Shown in pieces: positions 27,638 through 34,411 of a stretch of 34,411 nt of DNA. Numbering within the stretch: the stretch's first letter is position 1; the number at the start of each line of letters is the position of its first letter. Under the pieces are notes generated by a model. That model was not told the origin of the DNA. It saw nothing but the letters and a program-made list of their open reading frames with translations, and did no database searches. The position numbers and the translations under genes are program-made. The stretch is from a bacterium (lineage in GTDB: Archaea; Thermoplasmatota; Thermoplasmata; Lutacidiplasmatales; UBA184): the NCBI GenBank assembly GCA_027309555.1, contig DAIDCO010000018.1:1-34411 (forward strand). The letters are read 5' to 3'.

Positions 27638-28093
27638 GTGACCCCTCCCGTGAAGGCCCGCAGTGGCCACATCCTGCTCGACTCGAAGCGCTCGTACAAG
27701 GACCTCGTCCGCGTCTATCCCGAGATTCACAAGCGCGTGGTCGAGATGAACCGCCCGTTCGTTAAGGAGTCGGACCCGCTGCTCCCCGAGGTCCTGCTCG
27801 ACGAGAATCTACGCGATCTCAAGGGGGACCGCAAGCCGGTCGGCTACAACCGCCAGGACGCCTTCGGCCTTCGTCTGGTCTTCCCGATCGTCGATGAGCG
27901 GCGGACCGAGTTCTACTTCGCGAAACCCGCCCGCTGCCAGGAGGTCGTGCAGATCACCGAACAGGTCTCGACGCTCCTCCGCCGCCGCGGCATCAAGCAC
28001 ACGGTCGAGTACGACCGACTCGCGCTCGGTCCCCCGCGGGGACTCCCGAACGTACCCGTGACGGGCGTCGGGTCGGGGTTCCTTTCGTCGTAA
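27638..28093 (+). CDS. Conserved hypothetical protein
   Basis: GTG at 27638 with TATA-like gttaattg about 25 nt upstream; coding-like composition (SYKDLVRVYPEIHKRVVEMNRPFVKE...AFGLRLVFPIVDERRTEFYFAKPARCQEVVQITEQVSTLLRRRGI). Confidence 0.65.
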   Translation: MTPPVKARSGHILLDSKRSYKDLVRVYPEIHKRVVEMNRPFVKESDPLLPEVLLDENLRDLKGDRKPVGYNRQDAFGLRLVFPIVDERRTEFYFAKPARCQEVVQITEQVSTLLRRRGIKHTVEYDRLALGPPRGLPNVPVTGVGSGFLSS

Positions 28094-28105
28094 CCCCGGC
28101 GGACC

Positions 28106-31100
28106 TTACGGGGGCCGGCGGAACGGCCAGACCGGGGCCGCGGGAGGCGGGGCCGCCGTCGCGCCGGCCCCCAGCTCCTGAAGCCGCCGCAAAGCCTCGC
28201 GCGCCTTCTCGAGGGCAGCGCTGTAGTCCGTCTCCCGCAGACGGATCGATTCGGTCAGGAGAGCTCGCGCCGACGCGGTATCGACGTGATGATCGTGCGC
28301 CCGCGCGAGCGCGGCATCGATCAGGTAGTGGAGGTTCATCAGTTCCCGATGGAGCGACTTCCGCAGGTTGAGCTCCTCCTCGGTCCGGAGGAGCGAGCGG
28401 GCTCCCTCGAGCGCTCGGCCCGCCCGGTCGAGCTCCTCGACCTCTTTCAGGCGCGCGCGAACCGACCCGACGCTGACGTGAAGGCCCTCCTCCGCGAACG
28501 TCACTTCGGTCTGGACCTCCTTGAGCTTGCGTTCGAACGGCTCGCGGACGACGGACTCGAGCGCCACGGTCGCGCGAACGAGCAGCCCGTCCGCGTCCTC
28601 GAGGCGGCCCGCGTCGAGCGCCACGCGGGCTTCACTGAACGTCTGCATCACCGGCGTCGTGTCGACCCCGAGCCGCTCGCCGACCCACAGGCGGTCCTTG
28701 AAGCCGGCGGCCCGCGCCTCGACCTCCTCCTGGTGGCGTAGACGGGCGTTCGCGGCCTCGGAGTGGAGCAGCTCGAGCGCCCCGGCGTACTCCGGGCGCT
28801 CGCGGAACGCGGCGAGGCGAGCGAGCACCTCGGCCCGGCGGGCGAGCTCCGCGTCGGTGGGACTCTCGGTGCGCGCGTACTCCGCTTCGAGCTCGCGCCG
28901 TTGGCCGTCGACGATCCCTTCGAAGATGGTCCGGCGGAGCTCCTGGCCCCGTCCCAGCATCTCGCGTGCCCGCTTCCATTCCCGCTCACGGAGGGCGGCT
29001 TCGCCCTGGGTCACGAGGGCCTCGAGAGGGTCGACCTCGGCCGAGAGACCTCGCTGCTGGGCCATCTCGACCTCGCGGCGGAGTTCGCCGAGAGGCGCGG
29101 CGAACCGCCGCTCGATCGCCCATCGTCCGAGCTCGGTCGCCTCCCGGCTCGCGCGGATCGCCTCGGCGTACTGCCCCGCCCCAAAGTGCTGGCGTGCCTC
29201 GGCGAGTCGCGCCGTGGATTCCGTGGCGTCGGCGCCGTGCTCGGCGGTCTCCGCGACTTGCCGATCGGCCCCCGCGAGCGACTCCTGCGCCCGCCGGTGG
29301 CCCTCGCGAGCGACCGCGAGCGCGTCGAGCGCGTCCATCGACCGCTCGAGAACGTCGGCGAACTCGCGCGCTCGGAGCGCGACCTTCGCCGCTTCGTACT
29401 GCTCGCCGGCCCGCTCGGAATGGATCCCTTCCCCGATCGCTTTCGCGATCGCACCGCCCGCGGCTTCGATCGACCCTTCGGCGACCCGCTGCTGGAGCTC
29501 GGCCCGCTCGACCTCGGCCTCGCTGTGGGCGGCCAAGCGCAACGCCTCGACCGAGCGTCCCTCGTCGACCGCCATGCGGGCCTGGTGCAGGAGATTCTCC
29601 GCGAGCGAGGTATCGACGCCCTGGGCCCGAACGCCGGCCACCATCGCTTGGAAGCTGGCCAGGGTCTTCGAGACGTGCTGATACGTGGTCTGGAGCAGCT
29701 CCCGCTCGATCGGCCCCCCGAGCTCGATCACGCGCGCGTACTGCTTCTGGGCGAGGAGCTGCTCGAGTCGGTCCATCTGGCCCCGGAGGGCGACCGTATC
29801 GGCGTGCAGAAGGTCCGCGCCCGCGAGCGCCTCGCGCGCCCGCTTCGCGATCCGCTCGGCGTGCTCGACGAGCCCGCGGGTCGCGACGAACTCGGCCCGG
29901 GCAGAATCGAGGAGCGCGGCCGCTCCGATCGGGATCGGTAGCGCGACACGGCGCCGGGCCTCGGCGAGCGGCAGGAGGATTCTCTCGAGATCGACGCCGG
30001 CGCCCCGCGCGATGTCGAGGTCGACCTCGAGCGCCCGGAGATTCTCCTCAAGGACCGGTCGCAGGATGGCGATGAGCTCCTCGTGGAGGAGGCGCGCCCC
30101 GGTCCGGGTCGCTTCGGCGGGCGCGGTGGGGCGCTCGGTACGCAACTGTTCGACCCGGGCCTCGAAGGGTTCCATGGGGGAGGAGAGTCGGTGACCGTCC
30201 TCGATCATGAGCCCGATCTCCTGGAGCAGCCGAGAGGTCTCGAGGCGCGCTTCCTCGTCGGCGAGGCGCTGATGAAGGTCGTCGAGCAGGGTCCGAGCGG
30301 CGTCGAAATCGAGCGACTGGAGGAGGCCGCGAGCATTGCGGAGCGGTTCGTAGAACGGCGCGGGGTCGACGCCGGCCTCGCGCAGCCGGTTCAGCTGCTC
30401 GCCGGCCCGGGCAATCCCCTCGAGGAGCTGCTGGGCGGCGGCCCGGGCCCGCGAGGTGGCTTCCTCGAGCTTCGTCGCGACCCGGTAGGCCTCGAGGTAC
30501 TGACCCGCCCGGGCCGCGGTCTGGGCCTCCTCGAGCTGTCCTCGGAAGTCCGCGAGCTCGAGGCCCATCGTCTCGAGCTCGATGAGCGAGAGCTTGGTAT
30601 GGGAGACCGCGCCCTCGCTGCGCAACAGCTGTTGCTGCTGCGCGCGGGTTCGGATCTCCTGCGACGCGCGCGACGCCTTGACGAAGTCGCCCATGTTGAA
30701 GATCTGCTGGACCTCGTCGATCTGGCGCTGGATCTCGTCGCTCGCGCCTCCCATCTGCTCGAGGACGTGTCCTTCCGACTCCAGTACCTCGACTAAGGCG
30801 GAGGCGTGAGCGGCAAACACCGACGCGAAGTCGCGCTCGGCCCGTCGCAGGCTCTCGACCGCCGCCATGAGGTCCTGCTTCACGCGCAGGTTCACGTCCG
30901 CGTCCGCGAGCAGGCGTCGGACCGGGGCGGTCAGCCCGTCATCCGGGATGTCCCCGAGCCCCTTCTCCATCTCCTCGACCCGGCGCGCAATGTACGACCC
31001 GGCGGCGGTTCGGAGTTCGACCTCGGCCCGTCCGATTCGCTCGGCGCCGTCGGCGAGGTCGCCTCGGTCGAGGAGCTCCCGCGATTCCGTGAGGGCCCGG

Positions 31101-32581
31101 TCGGCGTCCGCGGAGAGGAACCCGCGGGAGCGGGCGTACTCACGGACCCGGTCGAGTCCGGTCCAGCGGCCCAGGAAGAACTGGAGGGCATCCCGGCCGA
31201 GACGGACGACCGTGTCGGCGAGGAGCTCTCGAGCAGGTCCGATCTCCGCACGGTCGAGGTGAGCGCGAATCCGACCGATCGCCGATTCGAACGGCTCGAC
31301 GGCGAGGCCCGTCTGTCGGAAGCGGCCGAGCATCTCCTCGACCGCGGCCATCTCGTCGCGCGCCGCGCTCATGTCCTCGGTAAGGCGGCTCACGCGGTCG
31401 AGTGCCTCCTGGCTCGCGGCGAACGCCTCGGAGTAGATCTTCAGCCGAAGCGCCTCCCGCGCACGGTTCATCGCCGCGAACACCTCGCTGGGATCGCGAC
31501 CGAGGCGACGGGCCTCGGCGATCCGGGGACGGACCTCGTCGAGCACGCTCGCGATGACCGTCACGACCGGCTCCTCGGCCACGCGACGGGCCTCGAGGAA
31601 GATCGAATGGAGGTCGAGCGGCGCCGCCGTGGCGATCCGCGCGGTGGCCTCCTCGATCGCGCGGCGGGCTTCGACGGGGTCGACGCCGTAGTCGGCGGTC
31701 GCATCAACCGAGGCGCGGAGCCCCGCGAGCCCCTGGAGGCACCGCTCCCGGAGCGCCTCCCCCACCTCCGCGACCGCGGCCTCGGTCGCGGGCACGGTGT
31801 CGGGCCAACTCTCCACGCTCGCCTCGGCGCCGGCGTCGAACGAGGCCTCGAGTACGGACGTGGGTGCCCCGTGCTCCTTGGCCTGCGAGAGCAGCGTCGC
31901 CGCGGCTTCCCGGATCGAGCGACGACGCTCGACCGCCTCAGGAAGGTGGTCCCTCAATGCCCGTTGGATCGCCTCGAGTCCCTCCGCCGGGCGCCCTTCC
32001 TGGGCTGCCGCAGCGGCTTCATCGAGCTCGCGCTCGAACTCGGACATCCGTTCGGGGGGAAGGGCCGCCCAACGAGCGACGCGAACGGCCCGCTCGCGAA
32101 CGGTCGCGAAGTGTTCTGACTGCGCCCGGCGCAGCGCATCCTCGGCGTGCACCAGGTGAGCGACGGTCGTCGACCAGGCCTCCTTTTCGGAAGGGTGCGA
32201 AAGCGAGTCGAGGTCGGCCGTCACCTCCGGGGGGAGCGTGATCCCGATTCCCGATAGCTGTCCCAGCGCGTCGCGCGTTCGCTGACGGCGGGCCTCGAGG
32301 TTCTCGGGGACCGTGCGCGAGAGGTGGTCCAGGAGCGCCTTCGATTCCCGCTCGACGCCCTCCCAATCGGACCGGCGCTGAAGCTCTCGGATCGACTGCT
32401 GGCGCTCGGCGACGCCGCTCGGCGTGATACCGAGCTGGTCGAGCTGCTGGACCTGCTCGTCGAGCCGGTGCTGCTCGACCTCGGCCGCCTGCCGCTGCCG
32501 CTTGAGCGCTTCCGCCTTTTCTTGGAGGATTCGCGTGAGGCGGGAGGACGGAAGTGCGCCGACCCCACCCGGTCCCGTCGT
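28106..32581 (-). CDS. Very large all-helical repeat/coiled-coil protein (about 1.4-1.5 kaa; 5' end uncertain, first standard start is GTG at 32224)
   Basis: Continuous helical ORF; coding-like sequence continues upstream of 32224 in the same frame (RLTRILQEKAEALKRQRQAAEVEQHRLDEQVQQLDQLGITPSGVAERQQSIRELQRRSDWEGVERESKALLDHLSRTVPENLEARRQRTRDALGQLSGIGITLPPEV-TADLDSL). Confidence 0.8.
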   Translation of the reverse strand, partial: TTGPGGVGALPSSRLTRILQEKAEALKRQRQAAEVEQHRLDEQVQQLDQLGITPSGVAERQQSIRELQRRSDWEGVERESKALLDHLSRTVPENLEARRQRTRDALGQLSGIGITLPPEVTADLDSLSHPSEKEAWSTTVAHLVHAEDALRRAQSEHFATVRERAVRVARWAALPPERMSEFERELDEAAAAAQEGRPAEGLEAIQRALRDHLPEAVERRRSIREAAATLLSQAKEHGAPTSVLEASFDAGAEASVESWPDTVPATEAAVAEVGEALRERCLQGLAGLRASVDATADYGVDPVEARRAIEEATARIATAAPLDLHSIFLEARRVAEEPVVTVIASVLDEVRPRIAEARRLGRDPSEVFAAMNRAREALRLKIYSEAFAASQEALDRVSRLTEDMSAARDEMAAVEEMLGRFRQTGLAVEPFESAIGRIRAHLDRAEIGPARELLADTVVRLGRDALQFFLGRWTGLDRVREYARSRGFLSADADRALTESRELLDRGDLADGAERIGRAEVELRTAAGSYIARRVEEMEKGLGDIPDDGLTAPVRRLLADADVNLRVKQDLMAAVESLRRAERDFASVFAAHASALVEVLESEGHVLEQMGGASDEIQRQIDEVQQIFNMGDFVKASRASQEIRTRAQQQQLLRSEGAVSHTKLSLIELETMGLELADFRGQLEEAQTAARAGQYLEAYRVATKLEEATSRARAAAQQLLEGIARAGEQLNRLREAGVDPAPFYEPLRNARGLLQSLDFDAARTLLDDLHQRLADEEARLETSRLLQEIGLMIEDGHRLSSPMEPFEARVEQLRTERPTAPAEATRTGARLLHEELIAILRPVLEENLRALEVDLDIARGAGVDLERILLPLAEARRRVALPIPIGAAALLDSARAEFVATRGLVEHAERIAKRAREALAGADLLHADTVALRGQMDRLEQLLAQKQYARVIELGGPIERELLQTTYQHVSKTLASFQAMVAGVRAQGVDTSLAENLLHQARMAVDEGRSVEALRLAAHSEAEVERAELQQRVAEGSIEAAGGAIAKAIGEGIHSERAGEQYEAAKVALRAREFADVLERSMDALDALAVAREGHRRAQESLAGADRQVAETAEHGADATESTARLAEARQHFGAGQYAEAIRASREATELGRWAIERRFAAPLGELRREVEMAQQRGLSAEVDPLEALVTQGEAALREREWKRAREMLGRGQELRRTIFEGIVDGQRRELEAEYARTESPTDAELARRAEVLARLAAFRERPEYAGALELLHSEAANARLRHQEEVEARAAGFKDRLWVGERLGVDTTPVMQTFSEARVALDAGRLEDADGLLVRATVALESVVREPFERKLKEVQTEVTFAEEGLHVSVGSVRARLKEVEELDRAGRALEGARSLLRTEEELNLRKSLHRELMNLHYLIDAALARAHDHHVDTASARALLTESIRLRETDYSAALEKAREALRRLQELGAGATAAPPPAAPVWPFRRPP

Positions 32582-32714
32582 ACGTCCCCCTCCTAAGACC
32601 GACCGGACCGATGGCGGCGATCGGGCCGGACGGGTACCCGTTTCATGCCCCGTCCCCTTTATTAATGAAGCGAGGCGGAGGCGGTGCTAGAACGGGGACC
32701 CGAGCGTGCGGCCG

Positions 32715-33101
32715 TCAGGTCCGCGTGATCCGTCGCTTGCCCATCGCGTCCAGGTACTGGATCTCGGTCCCGGGCGAGAGCTGGCCCTTGAGGTCGGCGT
32801 CGAGCGGAAGGCTGAACGTCTCGTAGCTTTCGAGGTCCATCAGCTGTACCTCGGCGTCGGTGAGCGACAGCACCTGCGCCTGTCGCTTGCCGATCATCGG
32901 CACCTGGACCTTGTGCTTCACGGGAAAGACGACGCTCCGTTTGGAGCCGTCGAAAATCCCCACTGCATCGATCCGAGCCTTCGCCTCCCCGTGCTTCCCC
33001 GGTTTCGAGGTCTGAATGCTGAGGATGCGACAGGGCTCCTCGTCGATCAGCATATAGCGGCCCTCTTTGAGTTCCCGAACCTCTTGCTGCGTCCAGGCCA
33101 T
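32715..33101 (-). CDS. Translation initiation factor aIF5A
   Basis: [59 protein letters not shown] hypusination loop; [13 protein letters not shown]-terminus. Confidence 0.95.
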   Translation of the reverse strand: MAWTQQEVRELKEGRYMLIDEEPCRILSIQTSKPGKHGEAKARIDAVGIFDGSKRSVVFPVKHKVQVPMIGKRQAQVLSLTDAEVQLMDLESYETFSLPLDADLKGQLSPGTEIQYLDAMGKRRITRT

Positions 33102-33250
33102 CGGATGGATCCTCGAGGATTCGGGGAAGGGTCCGGTGTGATAAGAGTTGCCCCGGACCTCGGGACGCGGGTCTTCTGCCGGCGCGAAGGAGGGTTTATT
33201 CGAGGCCCGGCCCATCCCGAGATCGTCCGACCGCCGTCCTTCTTCCGAAC

Positions 33251-34411
33251 ATGCCTCCCCCTTCCAGCGAGTACGATCCTCGGTCGTTGGAAGCCGAGGT
33301 ACGCCGGTTCTGGAAGGCGCGAGGTCTCCCCCCTGCCGGAGGGATCTCCGGCCCCGCGGACGGCGCAATCCTTCACGCCTTCGAAGGGACCTGCGTCTCC
33401 CGGGAGGGGCCCGGCGCCCTCGTCTTCCGGGCCGTGGCCGCCGACGTCGACGCCCGGTATCTCGCCCTCATCGGCCGTCGGTTCGTCGGCACGCTCCGCT
33501 GGGAAAAGGTCGGCGAGATGGCCGAGCCGCCCGAGGGAGAGCTTCTCCGCCGCCTGGGAGTCTGGACCGGGGGAAACGGCGCGGTACCGTGGGATACGGA
33601 AGACCGCTTCCGGATCGTGGAAGCGATCGTGGGGCGGCTCGCGCGCCGGGGGGCGATCGTCTCGCGCGATCTCCCGATGCGGATCTGCCCGACGTGTACG
33701 GTCCCCCGCGCCCCCGAGCGGATCATCTACGAGGAAGAGGAAGGGGAGACCCACCTCGTGCGGTTCTCGATCCACCGGGACGGGCACGCGGTCTCCGCCC
33801 TCGTTTGGGTCGATAGCCCCTGGAAGCTCCTCGGGGCCGCCGCCGTCCTCCTCCACCCCGACCTACCGTACGTGGTCGCGCGCTACCGTCGCAAAGACGC
33901 CGAGGAGCTCGTACTGACCTCCCGATCCTCCCTCGAACGGTTCCGCGCTTGGATCCCGAGCGCGACCTTCGAGGTTCTCGAGGAGCAGCCCGGCCGCGCG
34001 TTCGTGGGGACGGTCTACCAGTATCCTCTCCGTCACGAGTTCCCGATGGGGGGAACGGTCGCACCGCCCGGCGGAACCCTGCTCGCAGTCCCCGAGGTGA
34101 CCGACACAGGCACGGGCATCGTTCCGCTCGTTCCCGGCCACGGAAGCACGGACGCGACCGTCGCGGAGGCCTACGGGATCGCCGGGTGGCCGCTGCTCAC
34201 GCCCCGCGGCCAACTCGATTTCACCCTGGTCCACAAATACGCGGGCCTCGACCTCAAGACGGCGAACGAGTTCATCGTTCGAGACCTAACGGAAGCCGAC
34301 GCGGTCTTCGCTCATCTCACGGTGCGCCACGGGGTACCCCACTGCCTCGTTTGCGGGACCGCCCTGATCTGGATCCCCGGGCGGGCGTGGTGCCTCGAGC
34401 CGGGTCGCCTC
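33251..34411 (+). CDS. Isoleucyl-tRNA synthetase-like protein with degenerate HIGH region (3' truncated by window end)
   Basis: [124 protein letters not shown] align with class I IleRS editing and zinc regions. Confidence 0.7.
   Translation, partial: MPPPSSEYDPRSLEAEVRRFWKARGLPPAGGISGPADGAILHAFEGTCVSREGPGALVFRAVAADVDARYLALIGRRFVGTLRWEKVGEMAEPPEGELLRRLGVWTGGNGAVPWDTEDRFRIVEAIVGRLARRGAIVSRDLPMRICPTCTVPRAPERIIYEEEEGETHLVRFSIHRDGHAVSALVWVDSPWKLLGAAAVLLHPDLPYVVARYRRKDAEELVLTSRSSLERFRAWIPSATFEVLEEQPGRAFVGTVYQYPLRHEFPMGGTVAPPGGTLLAVPEVTDTGTGIVPLVPGHGSTDATVAEAYGIAGWPLLTPRGQLDFTLVHKYAGLDLKTANEFIVRDLTEADAVFAHLTVRHGVPHCLVCGTALIWIPGRAWCLEPGRL

Noticed and set aside
32221-32568. 115-aa Ser/Arg-rich minus ORF upstream of the giant helical protein
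   Set aside because: The overlapping frame contiguous with the giant protein has better heptad/coding character; this frame looks like an off-frame shadow.

Overview
High-GC archaeal chromosome segment. The core archaeal lipid genes (CarS, GGGP synthase, DGGGP synthase), aIF5A, the EndA-type tRNA splicing endonuclease, DtdA and leaderless TATA promoters establish Archaea; a Thermoplasmatota-like lineage is inference only. From left to right: the trpB(partial)-trpA pair; a long minus-strand operon (UbiA/DGGGPS-GGGPS-DUF2070-M20 peptidase-CarS-PyrE-EndA); a catalytic/non-catalytic M16 peptidase pair; a methyltransferase; a formate dehydrogenase/molybdenum-cofactor block (fdhD-DUF1641-fdhA-mobA-mobB); a small RHH-like regulator; DtdA; a putative nitrosative-stress/Fe-S island (DUF2249, polytopic membrane proteins, HesB-like/SufT fusion, ferredoxin, hemerythrin, HTH_10 regulator); a tRNA-Glu(CTC); a UPF0145 protein; a standalone TnpB element; a ~1.4-1.5 kaa helical-repeat protein; aIF5A; and a degenerate IleRS-like gene that runs off the end. 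Main findings: (1) the tRNA-Glu appears to carry a 32-nt intron inside the T-loop; (2) two promoters in the Fe-S/NO island share a CCGAA-N4-TTCGG operator just upstream of the TATA-like element, in a region encoding an HTH_10 regulator; (3) a cysteine-less A-type domain is fused to SufT; (4) the ferredoxin has a clear single-base frame disruption; (5) the TnpB element has matching hairpin ends and its left end seems to supply the N-terminus of a neighbouring gene; (6) the IleRS-like protein lacks the HIGH motif. No database search or folding software was used.
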